Part shown: piece by piece, positions 43,958 through 52,292 of the stretch
Layout of the letters: every line of letters starts with the position of its first letter
How positions within the stretch are numbered: position 1 is the first letter of the stretch
Assembly (NCBI GenBank): GCA_031261325.1
Contig: JAISKH010000063.1
Location: 1-64,000, forward strand
DNA from: Oscillospiraceae bacterium
GTDB lineage: Bacteria; Bacillota; Clostridia; Oscillospirales; Oscillospiraceae
Direction of reading: 5' to 3'
Length of the DNA: 64,000 bases
Notes under the pieces: generated by a model
The model's input: only the letters and a program-made list of their open reading frames with translations
Told to the model about the DNA's origin: nothing
Databases searched by the model: none
Position numbers and translations under genes: made by a program

Positions 43958-45901
43958 TTAGTATCCGGCTTTATCCGGGTCTGCTGTCCACAGAGTTTTT
44001 GCGCTGTAGGTTACTGTGACCTTTACATCAACGGTCTTGCCGTCGCTCGCGCGGGTCAATCTCACCATTGTGGTGAATTGCGGTTGCGCCAGATGCAGAC
44101 CATACTTCTGGTCGCAATACTCTTTGTTCGTCGGGATAGCCGTACAAAGGATTACGGGCTTTCCGTCCTTGCCTGTGCCGACTGTGAACGTGCCGGCAAA
44201 GCGAGCTTCAAGCGCATCAACCGTGATACCTGCATAATTACCGTCGCTTATGATGTCCTCAAGGTGAATTTCCGCCTCGTTGTACATTATTGTATCGCCG
44301 GTTTCACTACCGCGATAGTCCACGTTCCCGTAGAGTTCGTCGCCGTTGCGGGGTTTGTAGCCTGTCGTCTCGTCGTCGGGAGCCTTAGTCGGCAGGTTCA
44401 GGTCGGGAGTCGGAGTAGGTGTGGGAGTCGGGGACGGGGTCGGCTCCTGTGTAGGTTCCTGTGTAGGTTCCTGCGTAGGTTCCTGCGTGGGTTCCTGCGT
44501 CGGCTCCTGCGTTGGTTCCTGCGTCGGCTCCTGTGTAGGCTCCTGTGTTGGTTCCTGCGTCGGTTCCTGCGTTGGTTCCTGCGTTGGCTCCTGTGTCGGC
44601 TCCTGCGTTGGTTCCTGCGTCGGTTCCTGCGTCGGTTCCGGAGTCGGCGTTGCGTTCGGGTCTGCAATGACCGTTACGGTATAGCCGTTCTTTTGCCCGT
44701 CCTCACCCGTCGCGATAATCAATGCGGTGCCGGGCTTAAGCCCCGTTACTTCGCCCGTTGTCTCGTCAACGCTCACGGTACCGGGCTTGTTGGTGGACCA
44801 CGTTACCTCTTGGCTTGAGCCTTTGGGATAGACGGTAACGTCAGGCGCGTTGATGGTTTCGCCGACCATTATTGTGGTGTTCGGCATGTTGCTGAATACA
44901 ATCGACTTGTTGTTGTCAACGATGGATTCGATAATCTCGGGGGGAGCGTCGTTCCATTCGTTGCCGCCTGCCAGCTCGTCAAGCGACAGGGCTTCCATTT
45001 CGACGTGAATCGCGTAGTAGAAGCTGCCGTCCGGCTGGTTAATCAGTTTGATTGATTCAAGCAGGTTGCTGGTGTGGGTTTCGGGCTGGAGTGCTTCGCC
45101 CCAGTAAACATACGGGTTGGCAACGTCTCTGTCGTCATATATCCACTTCGGCTGTTGGCGCGCGCCGTCCGCAATCCAGTCGGAAAGGCTGATTACGTCG
45201 GGACCGAGCAGCCACTCGATGTAGGCGTGGAATGGTGCGCCGTCGTCCCCGGGATATGCGCCGTCCCACTTGTGGATAGTGTAGAGGCACTCGCCGTTAC
45301 TCGTGTCGTGGTGGTGGTCTGTCGCCGCGTTCTCCGCCCGAACAACGCCGGGCACGAGGGATTTCGCCTCTCCCGGGGTGAAGCCGAGAATCACATACGC
45401 GCCGTACTGACCGTTCGGGTCGCCCGCTTGCGTCATGACGAGGTAGCCGTCTTTGCCAATCTGGTCCGCGGTGAAGAACGTGTACTCATGGTCGGGGTAC
45501 GCCGCACGCGCGTCATCTTCGGATGCGTACCAGCGGAAATGCCCGTCGGTGTCAATCATGTACCGCTCGTCGGAATAGGTGTAAGACTGCGGCGCAACTT
45601 CCATGTATTCTTTCAGTTGCAAACGCACATACGCCGCTCCGTAGCCGTCCGCCGCGACGCCTATGTTGTGAACGCGAACTTCTTTCTTGACGTTGGGGTC
45701 GTTCGGTGTCCAGTCGTCTTTTTCTTCAAAGTCTTCGACGAGCGTGACATCGTACTTGGGCGGACCACCTCGCCCTTCGTTGGTCTTATGCTGGTTCCGT
45801 GTTACAAACGCATAGGTTCCCGACATTAAGAGGGATACTATGCACAGTAACGACACGACAGCAGAGACCTTCTTCTTAGTAATGATGCTTTTCATGTTCA
45901 T
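43958..45901 (-). CDS. SipW-dependent secreted protein with Big2 domain and PTQE repeat stalk
   Basis: 647 residues; AAAGGAG lies 9 nt before the ATG at 45901. The signal ends SGTYAFVTRNQHKTNEGRGG. Residues 45-310 are paralogous to the protein at 36605-37609 (YDVTLVEDFEEKDDW, EVRVHNIG, YVRLQLKEYMEVAPQ, YYAIHVEMEALS). A bacterial Ig-like group 2 domain follows (about 325-410: DVTVYPKGSSQEVTWS, GEVTGLKPGTALIIATG). Then come 16 PTQE units, a PTPTP run and a 130-residue C-terminal beta domain. No anchor is present. It is the first client gene after sipW. Confidence 0.82.
   Translation of the reverse strand: MNMKSIITKKKVSAVVSLLCIVSLLMSGTYAFVTRNQHKTNEGRGGPPKYDVTLVEDFEEKDDWTPNDPNVKKEVRVHNIGVAADGYGAAYVRLQLKEYMEVAPQSYTYSDERYMIDTDGHFRWYASEDDARAAYPDHEYTFFTADQIGKDGYLVMTQAGDPNGQYGAYVILGFTPGEAKSLVPGVVRAENAATDHHHDTSNGECLYTIHKWDGAYPGDDGAPFHAYIEWLLGPDVISLSDWIADGARQQPKWIYDDRDVANPYVYWGEALQPETHTSNLLESIKLINQPDGSFYYAIHVEMEALSLDELAGGNEWNDAPPEIIESIVDNNKSIVFSNMPNTTIMVGETINAPDVTVYPKGSSQEVTWSTNKPGTVSVDETTGEVTGLKPGTALIIATGEDGQKNGYTVTVIADPNATPTPEPTQEPTQEPTQEPTQEPTQEPTQEPTQEPTQEPTQEPTQEPTQEPTQEPTQEPTQEPTQEPTQEPTPSPTPTPTPTPDLNLPTKAPDDETTGYKPRNGDELYGNVDYRGSETGDTIMYNEAEIHLEDIISDGNYAGITVDALEARFAGTFTVGTGKDGKPVILCTAIPTNKEYCDQKYGLHLAQPQFTTMVRLTRASDGKTVDVKVTVTYSAKTLWTADPDKAGY
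44442..44645 (-). repeat. 12-bp minisatellite coding PTQE units
   Basis: Sixteen 12-bp units plus one variant (PTPE) in frame. The units differ at synonymous third positions (GGTTCCTGCGTC, GGCTCCTGTGTA and others, read on the plus strand). Confidence 0.9.
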
Positions 45902-45934
45902 TGCTGATAACTCCTTTACTTAAAATTTATTTAT

Positions 45935-45974
45935 ACAAGAGCCGGGGCGTGGCGGCATCGCCCTCGGTTCTTGT
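45935..45974 (-). other. Intercistronic stem-loop between sipW and its first client gene
   Basis: ACAAGA (45935-45940) pairs with TCTTGT (45969-45974), and CCG/GGCG inner arms extend it. The minus strand continues ATAAATAAATTTT, so it could partly terminate transcription. Confidence 0.5.
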
Positions 45975-45979
45975 GTAAA

Positions 45980-46651
45980 TCATGGTTGAGTCGTCGTTTC
46001 CGACTTCTCTTTCTCCCGCTTCTTCTCCGAGAAGAAGGTGTTCAGCGACACGCGCAGAATCAGCAGCACGCCGAGAACCGCGAGTACTGAAACGACGTTC
46101 TCCGCTATCCAAAACAGCGCCGTGCCGATATGCGGTATGCTGACCCTGACTATGCCCACGACATTCGCGGAGAAAACCGTCTTAAGGTCGGGCATCTCGT
46201 TTTCAATGCCCTGCGTTGTGAATCCGCGTTCGCCCGTGTCTTCGTAGTTCTCGATGATGCCGACGACGCGGTGCGTTATGGTGCTGTTGTCCTCGCGCAG
46301 ATACGTCACGTCGTCGCCGAGCTGAATCGTGTTCGGGTCAACCCTCTCGCTTATCACTAGCGAGCCTTGCGGTATTTCCGACTGCATACTCTTCGTCAAA
46401 ACCGTATAGAACGAGTACCCGCCGACCGTGCGGAAGAAGAACGCCCCCGCAATCACGAGCACGAGCGTGAGATAGAACATCACATTGCCCAGCCGCTTGA
46501 CCTTCGCGGGCTTCGGCTTGTCCGATTGCGCCGCGCCCGCAACGGGTATGCCCGTGTCGCGCCGCGACATGTACTCTTTTTCGGTTCGCTCAAACTCTCG
46601 GGCGGCTTCATTGACGTCTATCATTTTCACGCCGTTTGTAGTGTTATCCAT
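45980..46651 (-). CDS. sipW: SipW-type signal peptidase I
   Basis: A 223-residue membrane protease of the ER/archaeal type used by Gram-positive bacteria for TasA/camelysin-like precursors. Catalytic Ser88 is in LTKSMQSEIPQGSLV. The general base is His127 in STITHRVVGI instead of the Lys of bacterial LepB, the hallmark of SipW. Two membrane helices lie at about 55-75 and 178-200. An N-terminal cytoplasmic extension of about 50 residues precedes the first. AGGGAG lies 11 nt before the ATG. It is first in an apparent operon of four secreted proteins, three of which carry SipW-like signals. Confidence 0.9.
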   Translation of the reverse strand: MDNTTNGVKMIDVNEAAREFERTEKEYMSRRDTGIPVAGAAQSDKPKPAKVKRLGNVMFYLTLVLVIAGAFFFRTVGGYSFYTVLTKSMQSEIPQGSLVISERVDPNTIQLGDDVTYLREDNSTITHRVVGIIENYEDTGERGFTTQGIENEMPDLKTVFSANVVGIVRVSIPHIGTALFWIAENVVSVLAVLGVLLILRVSLNTFFSEKKREKEKSETTTQP

Positions 46652-46698
46652 GATGTCTCACGCTCCCTTAAAATAGATTCAAATTGCACGAAATTCAA

Positions 46699-46727
46699 TT
46701 GACTCTAACGTTTCGTCGTGGTATAAT
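46699..46727 (+). promoter_or_regulatory. Consensus promoter with long non-coding leader
   Basis: TTGACT (46699-46704), 17-nt spacer, TATAAT (46722-46727). The next plus-strand gene starts at 47116, leaving about 380 nt of untranslated transcript or a separate small RNA. Confidence 0.75.
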
Positions 46728-46734
46728 GAATACG

Positions 46735-46965
46735 TTTTAATGTCGATTCATGTCGCTTTTTCGCGCATCTGTTACAGACTTTTTATTTCGGCTTCATTTT
46801 CATGCTCGTTCTGTACCACGTGTTTAGTTTAACTGTTCATGGAACCGGAATGTCAATACCTTTATCAAAACGGCAAAAAGTTTTTTATTGTCACTTTATT
46901 TGGCGCGTTGTAAATAAGATGTAACCATTCCTATCCCAAATAAAGCCCGTAATATCAGGCTTTTG
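46735..46965 (+). ncRNA. Candidate small RNA or 5' leader
   Basis: Bounded by the consensus promoter upstream and the hairpin AAAGCC-10 nt-GGCTTTT at 46942-46964. No known RNA family is recognised. The hairpin is short, so the transcript may instead read through to the MerR gene. Confidence 0.3.
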
Positions 46966-47115
46966 AAGCAAATGTCCGCAAAAGCGTTTTCTCCCATTTG
47001 GTTTCAAATAGAAAAATCCGATTACAAAAATCCAACATTTTCTCCAAAAATATCGGGCAAAAATCTTTAAGCCAACTTGAAGGTTTTACCTGAAGGTTAG
47101 AAAGGCGGCATATCA

Positions 47116-47937
47116 ATGAACGGAACGGACCTATTAACAATCAAGCAATTCTCGGAATTTACGGGCATGAAGCAATCTGTTTTGCGGTATTACGACGAAA
47201 TCGGGCTGTTTGCCCCCGTCAAGCGCGGGGAGAACGGCTATCGCTATTATTCGCCGCAGCAGATTATTACGGTCAAGCTCATCAACGTGCTGAACGACCT
47301 GCAAACGACGCTGAAAGAAATCAGCGAGCTTGAGTCGCACCGCACGCCGGAGAGCATTTTGGATTTGCTGATTCGTCAGGAAACCAAATTCGACATTGAA
47401 ATGCGCCGCCTGCAAGCGTCGTATTCAATTACGCACGTGTTCCGCGGCTTGATTCAAACCGGCATTTCCGCCAACGAATTTGAAATCGTTGACACAGAGG
47501 CTGATGAAATTCCGATTATTCTCGGACCCGTCAACGACTTTGCCGAGAACCATGTCTTTTACGAGACGTTCATTCGGTTTTGCCAGGACGCGCAAAGCTC
47601 GCGCGTCAACCCCAGTTATCCCGTCGGCGGGTATTTCGAGACTATTGACGACTTCGTCGCCATACCGTCGCAGCCGACGCGCTTCTTCTCAATGGACCCC
47701 ACGGGTCACGAAAGAAAAGCCGCCGGGCGGCAGCTCTTCGCCTATACCCGCGGCTATTACGGCGAGATGGGCGACTCGCCCCAGCGTCTGCTCGCCTATG
47801 CGGAGGAGCACGACCTCGTGTTCACGGGTCCGCTGTACGTAATCTACGTGCTCGACGAAATCAGCGTCAAGGACCCCCAGCAATACCTCTCCCAAGTCTC
47901 CGTCCCCGTCGCCCCGAAAAAGAAGCTGTCGGTGTAG
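47116..47937 (+). CDS. MerR-family transcriptional regulator with effector-binding domain
   Basis: A 273-residue regulator. The MerR winged helix spans residues 7-75 (LTIKQFSEFTGMKQSVLRYY, then DEIGLFAPVKR and GYRYYSPQQI), followed by a helical linker. The C-terminal domain of about 150 residues has the layout of BmrR/GyrI-like ligand-binding folds (PVGGYFETIDDF, RKAAGRQLFAYTRGYYGEMG). This suggests a multidrug or small-molecule sensor. AGAAAGG precedes the ATG. The direct repeats upstream are a candidate operator. No efflux pump or other target is adjacent. Confidence 0.88.
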   Translation: MNGTDLLTIKQFSEFTGMKQSVLRYYDEIGLFAPVKRGENGYRYYSPQQIITVKLINVLNDLQTTLKEISELESHRTPESILDLLIRQETKFDIEMRRLQASYSITHVFRGLIQTGISANEFEIVDTEADEIPIILGPVNDFAENHVFYETFIRFCQDAQSSRVNPSYPVGGYFETIDDFVAIPSQPTRFFSMDPTGHERKAAGRQLFAYTRGYYGEMGDSPQRLLAYAEEHDLVFTGPLYVIYVLDEISVKDPQQYLSQVSVPVAPKKKLSV

Positions 47938-47956
47938 CGGCGCAATTTCAACTGAA

Positions 47957-48000
47957 AATAAGGCTGTCAAAATGCAACATTTTGACAGCCTTATTTATTT
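47957..48000 (+). terminator. Strong terminator after the MerR gene
   Basis: Perfect 18-bp stem (47957-47974 with 47978-47995), 3-nt loop, followed by TATTT. Confidence 0.9.
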
Positions 48001-48105
48001 CTTCCAACCCGCGGTTGGAAAACCCGCACTACAGTCCAAGCAACGCGCCATTGCTTTCGCCGCGATGCGGCATTATAATAACGCCATAAAAAGGAGGTCG
48101 CGCCC

Positions 48106-48342
48106 ATGTCAAACATCAATTTCAACGAACAGCTTACCCGTCTGCGCAAGCAGCGCGGACTGTTCGTCGGCATGGACGCAATCCGCGAAAAGTGCGGCTT
48201 CGGCGAGGATAAGATTCGCGAAGCTTTCAACCGGCTGCCCGTCCGGCACAAGCAGCTCGACGGCGGCGGCTTCGGTAACAGAATTGAGGGCAGCAACATG
48301 CATATTCCGTCGCTGCTCGCCCTGTTTATCCACCCGCTGTAA
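48106..48342 (+). CDS. Small protein of unknown function
   Basis: 78 residues with a strong ribosome site (AAAGGAGG, 8 nt before the ATG). The N-terminus NINFNEQLTRLRKQRGLF is amphipathic, and GMDAIREKCGFGEDKIREAF could form a helix-turn-helix. The tail is HKQLDGGGFGNRIEGSNMHI then PSLLALFIHPL. It could be a small DNA-binding protein, but I do not recognise the family. It is isolated between two strong terminators, so it must have its own promoter; none is obvious. Confidence 0.6.
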   Translation: MSNINFNEQLTRLRKQRGLFVGMDAIREKCGFGEDKIREAFNRLPVRHKQLDGGGFGNRIEGSNMHIPSLLALFIHPL

Positions 48343-48350
48343 ACGCGAAA

Positions 48351-48394
48351 AGGCGCGGGCGTGAACCTCTCGGTTTCACGCCCGCGCCTGATTT
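48351..48394. terminator. Bidirectional terminator
   Basis: Perfect 15-bp stem (48351-48365 with 48375-48389), then ATTTT on the plus strand and CTTTTCG on the minus strand. It serves the small gene and the convergent kinase. Confidence 0.85.
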
Positions 48395-48416
48395 TAGTCG
48401 TATTTCACAGCCGCGT

Positions 48417-50609
48417 TCAGTCGGGCTTCACCAAATACTTGCGCAGCTTTTCCAGCACTTCCTTGAAGTCAATCGGCTTGCCCACGTGGTCGTTCATGCC
48501 CGATTCAAGGCAACGCTCAATGTCCTCGCGGAACACGTTTGCGGTCATCGCGATAATCGGCACGCGCTTCGCGTTCGGCGCGTCAAACGCGCGTATGCGC
48601 CGCGTCGCCTCATAGCCGTCCATTTCCGGCATCTGCACGTCCATGAATATCACGTCGTACTTGTCGGGATTAGCGGTGAACATGTCCACCGCGACGGTGC
48701 CGTTTTCCGCGCAGTCAATGCCGATACCCGCCGGCTCAAGCAACACCTGAACAATCTCGCGGTTAATTTCCACGTCCTCAACGAGCAGCAGACGATAATC
48801 CTCAAAGCGGTCCTCAATGTCCGTCTCCGTGTCCTCAACCTCCGAACCGCCAAGTCCGAGACATTCGGAAATGCAGTCGGCAATGTCGGACGGGAACAGC
48901 GGCTTTGACAGGAATTTATCAACGCCCGCCTGTTTCGCTTCGTCCTCGATAAGGCTCCATTCCGTAGAGGAAATCATGATAACGACGCTATTTCCCGCGC
49001 CAACCGCCTTGATGCGGCGCGACAACTCAATGCCGTTCATTCCCGACATGCGCCAGTCCACAAAGTAAACGTCATACGCGCCGCCCGATTCAATCATGCC
49101 GAGAGCTTGCTCGCCGCTCAACGCAACGTCACACGCGACCTCCATGCGCCGCAGTATTTCCTCGAAATACTCAAGCACGTCGGGCGCGTCGTCCACCACG
49201 AGCACGCGACTGTTCCGCCAATTAACCTCGGGGTCAAGCATACTCTGCGGCAGGGCGGAGCCGCGCTCCACCTGTACCGTAAACGCGAATGTGGAGCCAT
49301 GCCCAAGCTTGGACTCCAGCCATATCCTGCCGCCCATCAGCTCGACAATGTTCTTCGATATGGCAAGCCCCAAGCCCGTGCCGCCGAACTTGCGCGATAT
49401 ACCGCTGTCCGCCTGCTCAAACGACGTGAACAGTCTCGACTTCTGCTCGTCGCTCACGCCGATACCCGTATCCGTAACCTCAACCTGTATCGTGCAAATA
49501 TTGCCCTCTTCCTTGACGAGCCGCGCTTTCAGGTGAATAGCCCCGTGCTCGGGCGTGAATTTCACGGCGTTGGACAGCAGATTGGTGATAACCTGCGCCA
49601 GACGCTGGTCGTCGCTTATAACCTTGCGCGGGATTCGCGCGTCTATATGTACGGTAAAGTTCTGGTGCTTTTCGTCCACGCGGAAGCTGCTGACATGGAC
49701 GACGCGTTGCAGCATCTTCTCGAAATTGAACTCCGTGAACGACAAATCGAACTTGTTCGCCTCAATCTTGGACATATCCAGAATGTCGTTGATAACGCCG
49801 AGCAAGTGCGTGGAAGCCTCTTCAATTTTCTCAAAGCAATAGTCCTTGCGGTCAATGTCGGACGCGGCTTCGCCAATCGTCGTCATGCCGATAATCGCGT
49901 TCATCGGCGTGCGCATCTCGTGGCTCATGTTGGAAAGGAACGTGCTCTTCGCGGCGTTCGCGCGTTCCGCTTCCTCGCGCGCCTGTTCAATCTCCGTCGT
50001 ATCGTGGAAGATTATCATAACGCCCTCGTTGCCGCCGTCCGCGCTCAACATCGGCGTGAAGTGCGCGATATACTTGCGTATGTCGCCGTCTCCGCCCAAG
50101 TCGCCCGTGTCCTCAAGCGTCAGCGTATCGTCCGACGACATGGCGCGCTGCAAGGTGTCAACCAATCTGCCAACCCTCGCGCGCGACTCGGACGACGTGA
50201 ACCGCCCGAAAACCTCCTGAAACGTCATGCCGTTAATCGCGCCCGTTTCAGAAGTGTGCATTTTCTTCATAAAAACGTCGGTGCAGTACACAATCCGCAA
50301 CGACTTGTCCACGAACATAATGATGTTCGGGCTGTTCATCAGCAGCAGGTTCATGTACTTTTCAAGCTTTGCCTGTTCAACCGTGCGTATCGACAGCTGA
50401 TTCTCTTTCACAAACGTGTTGAACTCGTTGTACGACACAGCGTCGCGCAGCTGCTGAATCTCGCGGGCGTTTTTGCGGTTGAGCTTTTTCAGCTCCGCCT
50501 CGCTTTCTTCCAGCTCGATTACACGCCGTCGCAATCGCTCCGACTCGTTGAGGTCTATTTCGTTTTCGGCGTTCGCGCCGTTACCGGTAATGTTGTCTGT
50601 GTCAGCCAA
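48417..50609 (-). CDS. Soluble hybrid histidine kinase (PAS, HisKA, HATPase, two receivers)
   Basis: 730 residues from a TTG at 50609. GGAGG lies 9 nt upstream, while the further TTG at 50618 abuts that site. No membrane helix is present. A coiled coil (about 25-60) leads to a PAS domain (about 90-210). HisKA follows with [16 protein letters not shown] (His about 230), then HATPase, a receiver with DWRMSGMNG, and a second with [17 protein letters not shown]. The catalytic part closely resembles that of the membrane kinase at 30409. It lies 18 nt after the FIST gene, so FIST is the likely partner or input. Confidence 0.92.
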   Translation of the reverse strand: MADTDNITGNGANAENEIDLNESERLRRRVIELEESEAELKKLNRKNAREIQQLRDAVSYNEFNTFVKENQLSIRTVEQAKLEKYMNLLLMNSPNIIMFVDKSLRIVYCTDVFMKKMHTSETGAINGMTFQEVFGRFTSSESRARVGRLVDTLQRAMSSDDTLTLEDTGDLGGDGDIRKYIAHFTPMLSADGGNEGVMIIFHDTTEIEQAREEAERANAAKSTFLSNMSHEMRTPMNAIIGMTTIGEAASDIDRKDYCFEKIEEASTHLLGVINDILDMSKIEANKFDLSFTEFNFEKMLQRVVHVSSFRVDEKHQNFTVHIDARIPRKVISDDQRLAQVITNLLSNAVKFTPEHGAIHLKARLVKEEGNICTIQVEVTDTGIGVSDEQKSRLFTSFEQADSGISRKFGGTGLGLAISKNIVELMGGRIWLESKLGHGSTFAFTVQVERGSALPQSMLDPEVNWRNSRVLVVDDAPDVLEYFEEILRRMEVACDVALSGEQALGMIESGGAYDVYFVDWRMSGMNGIELSRRIKAVGAGNSVVIMISSTEWSLIEDEAKQAGVDKFLSKPLFPSDIADCISECLGLGGSEVEDTETDIEDRFEDYRLLLVEDVEINREIVQVLLEPAGIGIDCAENGTVAVDMFTANPDKYDVIFMDVQMPEMDGYEATRRIRAFDAPNAKRVPIIAMTANVFREDIERCLESGMNDHVGKPIDFKEVLEKLRKYLVKPD

Positions 50610-50627
50610 AATGAGCAACCTCCTCGA

Positions 50628-51788
50628 CTAAAAAACACATGCGACGCAAGAGTAATTGTGCATTTTATTGTAAGTTTTTCCGTCCTCGCCGTAAATCGGG
50701 CACAGCTCCCCCGCCACGTATGCCACCGAATACGGGGTTTTGTCGCCGACGGTCGCGGTAATCTCTCGAATTTCCTCTTCCCTGTCGGGCGAAAGCATCA
50801 AAAAGCGGCTCACGCATGTGAATATCAGAACGCCGTCGTCGCCGCTGACAGCCGAAATGCGCTCAAGCGCTTCGCGCGACGTACCCATAATGCCGTCGTG
50901 GTCAATCTGCCCAATTGAGATTGTCGCGCCCACGGGTATCGCGCCGCCGATAAGCGCGTCGCCATTCTCAAAGACGTTGTACACCCGCAACGCGACGGGG
51001 CGCGAGCCGTTGCCGTAATCCACCACAAGCGGCACGTTAACCGCGGAAATTCCCGAATCCGCGCGGGTAAGCACTCCGCGCTCCTTCAAATATTCCATAA
51101 GCGGCACGCCGTTGACCTTTTTCAGCACGCAACCCTCCGCCTCCGTAACCGTGGCTTTCTGCTTGCTGACGTTCCTGTCCGGCAGAGAGGACACGATGAA
51201 TTGCGGCTTAACCTCGCCGTGCATCAGGAGGAATGCCGCCGCGCGCTTGTCGCCGTCGCCGTTTTTGAACGTGAAGCAATTCTCCTGCGTCAGCAACACG
51301 TCGCTGGAAAGTCCGCCGAATATCGGCGCGCCGCCGCACAGCGTGTTCAGCCGCTCCAGAAGTACCGCGCCGCTCAAGTCCGCACTGAGCGGGAAAAACG
51401 AAATGACAAGCGACGGTTCCCCCGCGAGCTTTTGCCGAGCCGCGTCGTATGCGTCGGTCATCGTTTTCTCGTAATCGCTCATATAAAGCGGCGCGGACAC
51501 CGCCGTTTCAAACGTCACGTCGTCGCTCGTTAAAACCGTAAGGCTCAAGCTGTACATGCCGTAACCCGCGGCGGTCGCGCAGGACATCGTCGTCGCGCCA
51601 ATCACGTCGAAGGGCAGCTTCTCGCTCAATTCGCGCAGAATGCCCGTTGCGATAAATTCGGAATGACAGCTCACAATCCCGACGGAATTTTTCCTCAAGC
51701 CGTTGAGGTCAATCTGCTCAAGAATTTCAGCCAGCGCGCCCTCCGCCTCATCAATCTCCGCCGTATACGCGGTTAGTATTTTAACCAT
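50628..51788 (-). CDS. FIST-domain sensor protein
   Basis: 386 residues from the ATG at 51788. GGGAGG lies 7 nt before it, and the ATG at 51803 overlaps that site. It has the FIST_N and FIST_C layout: VGIVSCHSEFIATGILREL, VIGATTMSCATAAGYGMY, PIFGGLSSDV with the FKNGDGDKRAAAFLLMHGEV strand, then YNVFENGDALIGGAIPVGAT. The C-terminal CPIYGEDGKTYNKMHNYSCV contains paired cysteines. FIST proteins are thought to bind small ligands such as amino acids. It forms a two-gene operon with the kinase. Confidence 0.88.
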   Translation of the reverse strand: MVKILTAYTAEIDEAEGALAEILEQIDLNGLRKNSVGIVSCHSEFIATGILRELSEKLPFDVIGATTMSCATAAGYGMYSLSLTVLTSDDVTFETAVSAPLYMSDYEKTMTDAYDAARQKLAGEPSLVISFFPLSADLSGAVLLERLNTLCGGAPIFGGLSSDVLLTQENCFTFKNGDGDKRAAAFLLMHGEVKPQFIVSSLPDRNVSKQKATVTEAEGCVLKKVNGVPLMEYLKERGVLTRADSGISAVNVPLVVDYGNGSRPVALRVYNVFENGDALIGGAIPVGATISIGQIDHDGIMGTSREALERISAVSGDDGVLIFTCVSRFLMLSPDREEEIREITATVGDKTPYSVAYVAGELCPIYGEDGKTYNKMHNYSCVACVF

Positions 51789-51909
51789 GTTCGAGCCTCC
51801 CATAATTCGGGCATATCAATTTCAATGCCCGTTTTCCCTATTTTTTATTATAACACAAGTAATGCCAAAGGAAAAGCCCGATTACAAAATATTGTTTCCC
51901 GCATACATT

Positions 51910-51942
51910 GCAAAACCGTCGGCATTTGTCATGCCGACGGTT
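51910..51942 (-). terminator. Terminator of the liv-azl operon
   Basis: Perfect 12-bp stem (51914-51925 with 51931-51942). On the minus strand it is followed by TTTTG. It lies 21 nt beyond the azlD stop. Confidence 0.85.
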
Positions 51943-51962
51943 CTTATAGCCGCAAATCGCAA

Positions 51963-52292
51963 TCACGCAAACAATACCTGCACCATCAGCATGTAGGCGA
52001 CGGTGCCCACCGCAATGGCGAGTAGCGAGTTCTTAAACGCGAGAAACAACGCCGCCACAAGCAAAATCGCCAGTAACTCCGGCGCGCCGTGCGGGTTCTC
52101 CAAGATAACCGTGTTTTTCAGGCAGTAGACGACAAGCATCGCCGTAATCGCGAACGGCAATACGCGCCCCAGGTAAACCACAAACTTCGGCGTGGGCTTC
52201 CCCGCGGGGAACAGCGCGAACGCCAACGCGCGCGTTATAAACGTCGCGGCGGCAAAGACCGCCACCATGATAATCGCTTCGAGCGTCGTCAT
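51963..52292 (-). CDS. azlD: AzlD-family branched-chain amino acid transport protein
   Basis: A 109-residue hydrophobic protein with about four membrane segments and the family motif TFITRALAFALFP near the N-terminus. It forms the small subunit of the AzlCD exporter. The start overlaps the azlC stop by 4 nt (ATGA), so the two are coupled. It is the last gene before the terminator. Confidence 0.9.
   Translation of the reverse strand: MTTLEAIIMVAVFAAATFITRALAFALFPAGKPTPKFVVYLGRVLPFAITAMLVVYCLKNTVILENPHGAPELLAILLVAALFLAFKNSLLAIAVGTVAYMLMVQVLFA

Larger units (their letters stand above)
46652..47115. other. 464-nt AT-rich intergenic region
   Basis: No ORF is supportable. It holds a perfect plus-strand promoter at 46699-46727, a small terminator-like hairpin AAAGCC/GGCTTTT at 46942-46964, and a direct repeat TGAAGGTT at 47078-47085 and 47091-47098 just before the MerR gene. 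I found no convincing minus-strand promoter for sipW. Confidence 0.5.

Noticed and set aside
44421-44684. Plus-strand VGSC-repeat frame and CRISPR-like array of 12-bp units
   Set aside because: The units are in-frame PTQE codons of a secreted protein, with no spacers and no cas genes.
49107-50918. 603-codon open frame antisense to the soluble kinase
   Set aside because: It mirrors a well-conserved kinase, crosses into the FIST gene and has basic low-complexity composition. Coding-strand shadow.
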